A DNA stretch of 64,000 nucleotides from Streptomyces sp. NRRL S-646 (GTDB lineage: Bacteria > Actinomycetota > Actinomycetes > Streptomycetales > Streptomycetaceae). Of the stretch, positions 51,001 to 57,242 are shown piece after piece (positions within the stretch are counted from its first letter, which is position 1; every line of letters begins with the position of its first letter). Below the pieces are notes generated by a model that searched no databases, was not told the origin of the DNA, and saw only the letters and a list, made by a program, of their open reading frames with translations. Location: the NCBI RefSeq assembly GCF_000720765.1, contig NZ_JODC01000011.1, positions 1-64,000 on the forward strand, read 5' to 3'. The translations under genes and the position numbers were made by a program.

Positions 51001-53264
51001 GGGCCGACGACTCCAGCCAACCGCACTATGGCAGCGGAGCGCCGATGCTCGTAGGTCATGCGGCGGCACAGCGCCAGCGCCTGCGCGGGCGGAAGGATTG
51101 CCGCACTGACAGCCGCGTCCAACAAAGGCACGGGAATTCCGTCGCTGCGGGCCGCCACACTCGCTCGGGCGAGGGCGCTGAGGAACCGCACCTCGAACGC
51201 CCGTTCATCACGCCGTGCTTCAGCGCGCCGCCAGGCCCGCTCACTGTCGTTGAGAAACGTGCTGTCGCCGCCCTCCAATGCCTGACAAGCGCGCAACCAA
51301 CCGCCGTGGACGAGGGCGTAGAGGTCCTCATCGGGACCCTGGGCTCGCTCCAGATGCGCACCGTGAAAACGGATGGCGTATGGCGAGACTTCGGTCGTTC
51401 CCTCCCGGGACTGCGCCAGCGCGCGCCTGCCATGGGCAAGAAACCGTTCGTCCCAAGCATCGCGTTCGGCCTGTCCCATCAACTCCCGGAAGTACGTGCC
51501 AAGTCGGGGATGGGAGTAGACGAAGCCCGTCTCTCTGCCATCGCCGATGACGAAGCGTCCCACCTCCGTGGTCAGGGCACGCAGTCTCAGCCACGACAAC
51601 GGCCGGGGCATGATGCCTGCCAGGTCGTCGTGGCCGAGCGGGCCGAGCGCGCAGGCCAGGACGTTCAGGAAGTCCTCAAGATCCTGCCGTTCGGCGGTCG
51701 GATTTCGGTTACGGTCGCGCCACTGCCGTTCCTGCTCGTCCCACCAGCGGGTGAAGTAGCCCTCCAGTCCCTTGCTGATTGACGGCAGTTCGTCCGCACT
51801 GATCGCTGCAGCGCGCTCGCCGTAAGGCAACAGCGCCTCGACGTAGAGCCGGACGAGCAAGGGGTCGCCTTCGCTGAGCCGGTAGAGCTCGCTGACGACG
51901 TCCACCTTGGTCGCCAGGCCAGCGAGGGGATCGCCCATGACGTGCAGTACCTGTCGGACTCCCTCCCGGTCCATGGGGGGCAGGGGCAGGCTGACCGCCA
52001 GGGAGTCCCAGTTCAGGCGGGTCAGCCAACCTCTGTCATCCGCATCACCGGCCAGATGGCGAGCCGACACCAGCACCCGCACGCCCCGCCCGGGAGCGGC
52101 AGGGAAGAGGTCGGGGCCCGGCTGCCAATCGGTCGCCTCGTCGAGGCCATCCATCACTACCAGCAGGGGGCGCCCATCAGGAGGCTGGCGCCGCAGGTAG
52201 CCATGGCATGTCTCCTTCCACTGCTCTGCGGACATGTCTGTGGCGCCGGGCGACTCTCCGTACACCTCGCCTAGCCGGGTCGCCAGCGCCGGAAACACCA
52301 CGCCCGCCTGTGCGGTGTTAAAGCGAATGCTCACCGGTATGACGACAACGTGCGCCCGTTCCTGGCGCGTCACCTCCTGGGCCCAGCGCACCAGCAGCGC
52401 CGACTTTCCACGGCCAGCCTCCGCCGCAACCAGTGCGTAGGGCGGTGCCTGCGGATCCGCCAGCCATGACGTCAGCATGTTTATCTGCGCGTCCCGGCCC
52501 CCGAATGGCACAGGAGTGCCGTCCCGGCCCAGGTACTCCACTAGGAAGTTCTCGATACGGCCTGCGTAGCTGGCACTGAGCGCAGTGAGGCCAGCGAGCA
52601 GCGAGGGCACAGCGTCGGCGGCCTCCCGCCAGCGGTGGTCCCCGCGGTGGAAAGCATCGTGCGCGAAGACCACCTCGGGGTGGAGCTCACGCAGCAGTCC
52701 GACGGGCACGCCCCAGCCGCCGGCCGGCAGGACGGCGTCACGCGTCGTCTTGAGTACACCGCACACGCCCATGGTGCGCAGGCTGAGCAATGGCCCACCG
52801 CTCATGCCCGGCACCGCCTGTCCGCCCGCGAGTTTTAGCAGTCCATGGCCGACCTCATGCACACCTTCGTAGGTGAAGGTGACCGGCTCCAACTGAGCCT
52901 GCTCCCTGGACCAGGTGCGGGTGTATCCGCAACCGTGCACGCGGTCCTCCCATTGCGGCTCGTCGAAGTCGAGCCGCACGCAGGGGTGCCCACTACGCTC
53001 GACCTCGAGAACGGCCAGGTCCGGGTAGGGGTACGGGCCGGGAGCCACCTCACCCTCGGGAGTGGGATGTACAGCGATGAGCCGGGCCTGTGCTCCGCCT
53101 CCCTGCCACTCTGCCCACAGCGGCTGTCCGACCTCTGCGCCATACACGACATGGGCGCACGTCAATACCGTGCCGGGCGCCACAAAGAACCCGGTACCGC
53201 CTGCCGCTCCGGAACCGCTGATACGGACCAGGCAGTCAGCCAGAAGTCGTCTGATCCCCGGCAT
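48015..53264 (-). CDS. trypsin-like protease fused to a STAND NTPase (Avs-like)
   Basis: 1749 residues. Residues 1-200 are a trypsin-fold serine protease with triad H38 (VLTCAHVV), D82 (YPDLAVLEV) and S155 (PGMSGGPLL). Residues about 255-560 are a STAND/NACHT-type NTPase: P-loop AAEAGRGKSALLVRW (K287) and Walker B LLVVMDGLDEA near 370. From about 600 to the end runs a long helical solenoid with degenerate repeats (ALCRRMTYEHRRSAAIVRLAGV...), probably the sensor. Protease-NTPase-solenoid proteins are known anti-phage sensors (Avs and related). It overlaps the Trypco1 gene by 29 bp. No membrane segment is seen, so it acts in the cytoplasm. The trigger is unknown. Confidence 0.85.
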   Translation of the reverse strand: MPGIRRLLADCLVRISGSGAAGGTGFFVAPGTVLTCAHVVYGAEVGQPLWAEWQGGGAQARLIAVHPTPEGEVAPGPYPYPDLAVLEVERSGHPCVRLDFDEPQWEDRVHGCGYTRTWSREQAQLEPVTFTYEGVHEVGHGLLKLAGGQAVPGMSGGPLLSLRTMGVCGVLKTTRDAVLPAGGWGVPVGLLRELHPEVVFAHDAFHRGDHRWREAADAVPSLLAGLTALSASYAGRIENFLVEYLGRDGTPVPFGGRDAQINMLTSWLADPQAPPYALVAAEAGRGKSALLVRWAQEVTRQERAHVVVIPVSIRFNTAQAGVVFPALATRLGEVYGESPGATDMSAEQWKETCHGYLRRQPPDGRPLLVVMDGLDEATDWQPGPDLFPAAPGRGVRVLVSARHLAGDADDRGWLTRLNWDSLAVSLPLPPMDREGVRQVLHVMGDPLAGLATKVDVVSELYRLSEGDPLLVRLYVEALLPYGERAAAISADELPSISKGLEGYFTRWWDEQERQWRDRNRNPTAERQDLEDFLNVLACALGPLGHDDLAGIMPRPLSWLRLRALTTEVGRFVIGDGRETGFVYSHPRLGTYFRELMGQAERDAWDERFLAHGRRALAQSREGTTEVSPYAIRFHGAHLERAQGPDEDLYALVHGGWLRACQALEGGDSTFLNDSERAWRRAEARRDERAFEVRFLSALARASVAARSDGIPVPLLDAAVSAAILPPAQALALCRRMTYEHRRSAAIVRLAGVVGPEWLDECVAIAATVQATARRSATLAGLSPHLSEQSARRAVTVARLLEAPCPRAIALAALSVRLPRDERLALAQEAMDSCAADEDGVRRGRALVLMAGHLPENLLPRAVRLARQTPDPLIAIRALCALARRLPEAGVQAVVEEALGRQVEVAGVSHIVRARFALAEFAGPDERYDLLSELVNVTPQVRHRLLIEARPWIGSDAPLPSAVYDGLRNMPPADSEDLAAALPGPVRRHLCGALEASGGGDRIESLLFHSHLLAAEGHGESSGAVRRLLRRARDLNHPARAATLTALAVCHRGEAADVLLREALDCAQLIDDAHARAEALSDVSTHASEQVLADLERDLVFRPGRLSDREVLSFLDRDDVPLADEAIEAAMARVSRFTEDGARLQAVMACLLRAPERHRAELGRYALTEVLAEQNITIRADALQRLAQLPLPSELKCQVEVEQRRTFERFTRVEYRLAMLSGDRTGPGMISTAADKERLIRECVIPLLAGIAARDPSFGDKRVQLSVRSAVEALLGALPHRLSDDLAALLWGVAEQAQPWLRPWLLVRLVSRLPARRVAEAVNRVRACEIVPPEDEKRFRHLLADEVARVFSLLAPDARTLLLGDALGRIPALPRIKSLIPLVAADQVEDVLSQAQELPFPARVAAAAAVRHHVNTERFASFLKPLTDAALGGDRGVRLVPLIDLAKLVNDESRDHLLDMAAVALEHYGPPERRNVLDRLPTGDRGKIACILFRRNALEPEELATLVADLPVDLLGDVEEAVLAIESTQHRFTALGALIAATGRHTPDRLWTEVLHVVRAAPSPGSATDGLLGLLQRNLPSIDDYRVAQLRSSVEAVADPETRIALLCALARHARTPVRGALLASALDAVEVIVQDQQRAAALVPVVQSVAGRPDALVRTLNAIVGIRPPDGRQRLLRPHVSALRDGIASGTVDVTALDRALRGLARMPRPLVVTDMALLATAGAALLPDDGGVSRAFLKALHDVGGWWS

Positions 53265-53619
53265 TCCTGGCGCCGCTCTCCCACTCCAGCGTGACTTTAA
53301 GTGACGCCTTGCTCCCGCTGTCCACGAAGACGCTCACGAGACTGCCCCCTTTCACCCCCAGTTCGAGACCGAACTCGACCGTGGCCTTGGAGGGCTTGAT
53401 CCTTTCCAGGCTATCGACGATTACCGAGCCCACACCGTGCAGCGCCTCGCCAACGGCATCGAAGGAGAGCAGCCGATCAAGTCCGACATCCTGTGGCCCT
53501 CCTGGAAAGGTCGCATCCAGCTGCTGAACCCTGGCCATCATCAGCTTCCCGTTGGGAAGTTCGACGTCCACTGTCTTCTCTTCGCCCACTCCGCGCCCTC
53601 TCACCAGCGTGTGCAGCAA
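53236..53619 (-). CDS. Trypco1 (CU044_2847-type) domain protein
   Basis: A 127-residue beta-rich protein: VDVELPNGKLMMARVQQL, then DAVGEALHGVGSVIVDSLERIKPSKATVEFGLELGVKGGSL, then VTLEWESG. This matches the trypsin-co-occurring domain 1 pattern, small proteins encoded next to trypsin-like proteases in conflict systems. It overlaps the start of the protease-NTPase gene by 29 bp, so both are made together. It is probably the substrate, inhibitor or trigger partner of the protease domain. Confidence 0.82.
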   Translation of the reverse strand: MLHTLVRGRGVGEEKTVDVELPNGKLMMARVQQLDATFPGGPQDVGLDRLLSFDAVGEALHGVGSVIVDSLERIKPSKATVEFGLELGVKGGSLVSVFVDSGSKASLKVTLEWESGARNAGDQTTSG

Positions 53620-53752
53620 GTTTGGCGCCTGCCCGCCTAGTTGGCTACCGAAAGACGATCAGGGATCTGGTACCTCTGCTGGGCGGCAACCCCTCCGCTG
53701 GCAGTCCAACATCAGTTGCATGAGCAGTTGGTAGGGGTCAGACAGGTGCTGC

Positions 53753-53828
53753 GCAGAACGGATTCGGCACACATGAGGCCGGGAAACCCCGCAAACACAT
53801 GAGAACTACGAAGGGGTGTTTTCCCAGG
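53753..53828. repeat. direct-repeat copy, right flank of the Trypco-STAND module
   Basis: CAGAACGGATTC-GGCACACATGAGGCCGGGAAACCCCG continues to ATGAGAACTACGAAGGGGTGTTTTCCCAGG. It matches the two copies left of the module (about 75-80% by eye). It lies 54 bp before attR. Confidence 0.6.
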
Positions 53829-53881
53829 CCAGGCACCCCGCAGTCGGCGTTTCCGCAGGTCACAGCCCCGCCCAAGGAAAA

Positions 53882-53926
53882 CTCCTAAAGCGGGTGTCGC
53901 AGGTTCGAATCCTGCCGGGGGCACAG
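53882..53926 (+). other. attR core (45 bp)
   Basis: An exact copy of 24427-24471, representing the 3' part of the chromosomal tRNA-Arg displaced by insertion. It lacks the 5' half of the tRNA and is not a functional tRNA gene. The chromosomal tRNA terminator hairpin follows at 53943-53973. Confidence 0.93.
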
Positions 53927-54131
53927 AGAAACAACAGGTCAGAGGCTCTTTCGTCCGGCGGACGGAAGAGCCTTTGCGCTTGTGGCACGCATGCGGATCG
54001 TGCCGCGCCGGCCCAAGGGGCAACGAGGTGCTCGGGCCGGCGGGACAGGAGATACGCACACATCTTCGGCGTGATCACCCGATGGTGAGTTGTTCCTGGT
54101 TTCCCATCGGGGGGACGCGACGCTGTGAGCG

Positions 54132-54458
54132 GTGGCGGGTGACCGCGCCACCTCGTTGATCGGTTGGTGGGGGGATGGCGTGACTCAAGAAGCCGGGCGT
54201 AGCGGGGATGCGGCCGAGCAGGCGGTGCTGTGGGTGGCGGGCCTTGCCGACCTGGCGGTGTGTGCTCTCGGTTCGGCCACCGGCACCGTGCGGGGATTGC
54301 TGCGCCGCTCGGACGTGGCTGAGCTGGCGGCTGACGCGGAGCGGGATGTGAAGGCTCGCGGGCGGCTTGCGCTGGACCGGTATGCGGTGGTGCCGCCTGC
54401 CCATCTGGAGGTCCTCGCCCGGAAGGCCCTGGAGCGGCGGGCTGCCGACTGTGGATGA
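54132..54458 (+). CDS. small helical protein upstream of polyprenyl synthetase
   Basis: About 108 residues. A later ATG or GTG, for example the GTG at 54180 (MTQEAGRSGDAAEQ), may be the true start. The protein is Ala/Leu-rich and helical (VLWVAGLADLAVCALGSATGTVRGLLRR, DVKARGRLALDRYAVVPPAHLEVLARKALE). No family recognised. Its stop overlaps the next gene's GTG start by 8 bp, so it is translationally coupled to the prenyl synthase and probably works with it. Confidence 0.65.
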   Translation: MAGDRATSLIGWWGDGVTQEAGRSGDAAEQAVLWVAGLADLAVCALGSATGTVRGLLRRSDVAELAADAERDVKARGRLALDRYAVVPPAHLEVLARKALERRAADCG

Positions 54459-55503
54459 CCGGTATGAGGCGGCCGTGTTCAAGTCCCGCGTTGATGAGGT
54501 GCTGAGCCGGTTCGTGGCGCACGAGGCGGATCAACTGCTGGCGATCGACGCGGACCTGGGCCAAGTGGCCGAGCAGGTCGAGGTTGCCGTGGCGCATGGC
54601 AAGCGGCTGAGGGCGGCGTTCTGCTACTGGGGCTGGCGGGCCGCCGGTCAGCCTGACAGCGACGCTCTGGTGCGGGCGGCGGCTTCCATGGAGCTGGTGC
54701 ACGCCGCCGCGGTCGTGCACGACGACATCATCGACGACAGTCCATTGCGGCACGGCCGGCCCACCGCACATGTCGCCCTGCGAGCCGCGCTGCCTCGTCG
54801 CCCCCGTGCCACGACCGCGGCCAGGTCGCTGGCGATGCTGGTGGGGGATCTGCTGATGTCACTGGCCGGTCAGCTGTTTGCCACCAGTGGCTTGCCCGCG
54901 GCCTACCTGGCCCGAGCCCGTCCCCTGTGGGCGGCCCTGGCGCGGGAGCTGATCGCGGGTGAGTGCCTGGAGGTGCTGCGCACCGGTGCAGAGCCGGACA
55001 CGGCGGAGTCGTTGCAGGTGATCCGGTACAAGACCGCGAAGTACACCGTCGAGCAGCCTTTACTGATCGGCGGTGCGCTGGCCGGCGCCGGGCAGCGGCT
55101 GCGCGAGGGCTATTCCTGCTACGGGCTGCCGCTGGGCGAGGCGTTCCAGCTGCGAGACGATCTGCTCGGTCTGTTCGGGGATCCGGCGCTGACCGGCAAG
55201 ACCAACATGGACGACCTGCGCGCACACCGGCCCACCACCCTGCTGGCGGAGACCTGGCGCGTGGCCGACGAGACCGAGCGGGAGCAACTGCGCACGCTGC
55301 TGGGCCGGCGCGATCTGGGGCAGGACGGCCTGGACGCCGTACGCGCGGTGATGAGCCGGCTGAAGGCACCCGACCGGATCGAGCAGATGATCGGTGCACG
55401 GGTTGAGGAAGCCACCCGCGCTCTGGACGACATGGACATCCCGGCGCACGCCGCACGAGCCCTTACCGGCCTGGCGCGTTCCGCAGCCGTGCGCCGGCAG
55501 TGA
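54451..55503 (+). CDS. polyprenyl (isoprenyl) diphosphate synthase
   Basis: 350 residues starting GTG GAT GAC. An all-alpha trans-prenyltransferase condensing IPP with an allylic diphosphate. The first Asp-rich motif is VVHDDIIDD (D91-D92-x-x-D95). The second is FQLRDDLLGLFGD near 225-237, with R-T-G-rich binding blocks in between (RYKTAKYTVEQPL). The residue before the first motif suggests a medium to long product but does not define it. Next to it is an MpaB/Lcp-type oxygenase, suggesting a prenyl-derived metabolite that is later oxidised. Confidence 0.9.
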   Translation: MDDRYEAAVFKSRVDEVLSRFVAHEADQLLAIDADLGQVAEQVEVAVAHGKRLRAAFCYWGWRAAGQPDSDALVRAAASMELVHAAAVVHDDIIDDSPLRHGRPTAHVALRAALPRRPRATTAARSLAMLVGDLLMSLAGQLFATSGLPAAYLARARPLWAALARELIAGECLEVLRTGAEPDTAESLQVIRYKTAKYTVEQPLLIGGALAGAGQRLREGYSCYGLPLGEAFQLRDDLLGLFGDPALTGKTNMDDLRAHRPTTLLAETWRVADETEREQLRTLLGRRDLGQDGLDAVRAVMSRLKAPDRIEQMIGARVEEATRALDDMDIPAHAARALTGLARSAAVRRQ

Positions 55504-55573
55504 CCTTGGCGGAGGGCGCCGCGCCCGGTGCCTGTTCGGCCCCGCATGTTCCGCTCAGGACAAGGAGCTTGTG

Positions 55574-56740
55574 ATGACCTACACCGATGCGTCGATGGAC
55601 GCGCTGCGGCAGAGCGGTGACGAACTCGCCGACGCAACAGTGGCCACCCTCTTCGAGCGTGGGGAGGTGGGAAAGTTCAACACTCTGATGCGCTACGTGT
55701 CGACCGCCGGCGCACCGCTGCCAGATGGTCTTCCCGAGGTGGCACGGGAATACCTGCAGGCCACCAGCGCACCACCGGCGTGGGTCGACTGGGGTGAGAT
55801 GGAGAAAGCCAGGCTGTTCTTCATCGACAACAACGTGCACATCTCCACAGCACTGTCCTTCGCCTCCATGCCCGCCTGCTACGTGGTCCCGCACGTGGCG
55901 AAGCTGCTGTCGGCGACGCACTCGCTGAAGTACCCCTCCAAGCGGATGGCGGAGACCGGGCAGTTCATCGTCCACCTCATGCAACCTGGGGCATTCGAGG
56001 CAGGCAGCAGCTTCATTCCCGCCGCCCAGAAAGTCCGCCTGCTGCACGCTTCCATCCGCCACCACCTCAAGCAGGAAAACCGCTGGGACGTCGACAGCCT
56101 GGGGGTGCCGATCTGTCAGGAGGACATGATCGGCGGTCAGATGTTGTTCTCGCTGCTTGTGCTGGACTCCCTGCACCGGCTGAACATCCACATGAGCGTC
56201 GACGGGGCCGAAGCGTACTTCTACGCCTGGCGGGTGGTCGGCGCCATGCTCGGCGTCGATCAGAGCCAGGCACCCAGGGACCTGGAGTCCGCCCGCCAGT
56301 TCCTGGACCTGTACATGACCCGATACATGGGGCCGAGCGAGGAAGGCGCGCATCTCACCCGGCAACTGATCGATCTGTACGAGGAAGTCGTCCCGGGCAC
56401 CTTGTTCGACCCGATCGTCTCCGCCCTGATCCGCCACCTCATCGGCGACACCTGCGCCGACTGGCTGGACGTCCCGCGCACTGCCTGGGACACCGTCGTC
56501 AAGGCCGTCCCGCCCCTGCTCGGCGTCCTGGAGACCATCGAGGACCGCTTCCCCCTCGGTGCCTGGGCCCTGGACCGCCTCGGCCACCTCACCACGATCT
56601 TCGAACTGTCCTCGCTCACCCGCGGCCGCGTCATGCACTACGCGATTCCGGAGCAGCTGAAAAAAGACTACGGCGTCTCCTCTGCCGTTCCCCGCACCCA
56701 CCGCTGGACCCCGCCCGCCCCCGCCGTCAGTCCGACCTGA
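55574..56740 (+). CDS. MpaB/latex-clearing-protein-type oxygenase (DUF2236)
   Basis: 388 residues from ATG 55574 behind AAGGAG. The core of the DUF2236 family is visible: QKVRLLHASIRHHL (conserved Arg/His region), QEDMIGGQMLFSLLVLDSLHRL, and GAEAYFYAWRVVGAMLGV. Family members such as latex clearing protein Lcp are b-type haem dioxygenases that cleave double bonds in polyisoprene; MpaB cleaves a prenyl chain. No signal peptide is seen, unlike Lcp, so it probably acts inside the cell. Being 70 bp behind a polyprenyl synthase gene, it may cleave or oxidise the polyprenyl product. Confidence 0.85.
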   Translation: MTYTDASMDALRQSGDELADATVATLFERGEVGKFNTLMRYVSTAGAPLPDGLPEVAREYLQATSAPPAWVDWGEMEKARLFFIDNNVHISTALSFASMPACYVVPHVAKLLSATHSLKYPSKRMAETGQFIVHLMQPGAFEAGSSFIPAAQKVRLLHASIRHHLKQENRWDVDSLGVPICQEDMIGGQMLFSLLVLDSLHRLNIHMSVDGAEAYFYAWRVVGAMLGVDQSQAPRDLESARQFLDLYMTRYMGPSEEGAHLTRQLIDLYEEVVPGTLFDPIVSALIRHLIGDTCADWLDVPRTAWDTVVKAVPPLLGVLETIEDRFPLGAWALDRLGHLTTIFELSSLTRGRVMHYAIPEQLKKDYGVSSAVPRTHRWTPPAPAVSPT

Positions 56741-57242
56741 CCGGCCGCGCGGGCGGGCGCACCCCACCCCCGACACCGAACCGGTACTGCGCGCCCTGCG
56801 CGAGCGCGGACTGCCCGTCGCCATCGGGGCCGTTCGCGTGAGCCGGCGGGGAGTTGATCTCCCGCACGTCGCCCGACGGATCAGCATCCTCCGGCACGGA
56901 CTCCGGTCCGGGCTTCTCCGCGTCGCCGGCCTCGGACTCCGCCTTGGGGGCCGTGTTCTCCGAGGTGGTGCGGGCGCTCGATACGAACCGGGCCGCGGCC
57001 TCGGCGATCGGCAGGTCCGTCGCGGGAAGTGATGGCCTGTGTCCTTCGTGCACGCCAACTGCGTCGACCTCTGCTACGAGGAATCCGGCGAGCAATTGAC
57101 TTCACCCCTTGCGGACTCCTGCTGAAAGTGCCTCCGACCATTGCGGGAACAAGGAGGTCAGTGGTCCCTGTTCCTGCCGGTCGGAGGCACTCTCCCGACC
57201 TCGGAGGCAAGGTGAACAGTCACCCCGCGTGAAAGCCCGAGG
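56741..57242. other. gene debris and a long hairpin
   Basis: No intact gene is supported. Forward frame at about 56764-56835 reads PDTEPVLRALRERGLPVAIG, typical of an internal piece of HAD-family hydrolases. Forward frame near 57038-57105 reads SFVHANCVDLCYEESGE, typical of an alpha/beta hydrolase N-terminus, then runs into a stop. A long hairpin spans 57127-57191. The stretch looks like remnants of lost genes. Confidence 0.5.
57127..57191. terminator. 65-bp hairpin, probable terminator
   Basis: AGTGCCTCCGACC (57127-57139) pairs perfectly with GGTCGGAGGCACT (57179-57191). A second stem forms inside it from GGGAACA with TGTTCC. It lies 51 bp past the GH30 stop and can end that transcript. The nested form is longer than a usual terminator. 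Confidence 0.6.

Larger units (their letters stand above)
24427..53926. mobile_element. integrative mobilizable element in tRNA-Arg(CCT), about 29.5 kb
   Basis: The element is bounded by the 45-bp direct repeats. Near attL are the integrase, XRE regulator and excisionase-like genes. Replication-like (DUF3631), MobC and relaxase genes follow, and then cargo. No FtsK/TraB-type translocase, T4SS gene or replication initiator of the RepSA/prim-pol type was recognised, so transfer probably depends on a helper. The cargo splits into an enzyme cluster (31.6-39.0 kb) and a defence-like island (40.1-53.6 kb). Confidence 0.88.

Noticed and set aside
24427..53926. Element as a self-transmissible pSAM2-type AICE
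   Set aside because: No FtsK/TraB translocase, Spd genes or RepSA-type initiator was recognised. It is better described as mobilizable.
53882..53926. Second tRNA-Arg gene
   Set aside because: Only the 3' half from the anticodon loop is present; the acceptor 5' strand and D-arm are missing. It is the attR copy.
57127..57191. Hairpin as an insertion-sequence or MITE end
   Set aside because: No transposase, no target duplication and no second copy were seen. A terminator is the simpler reading.
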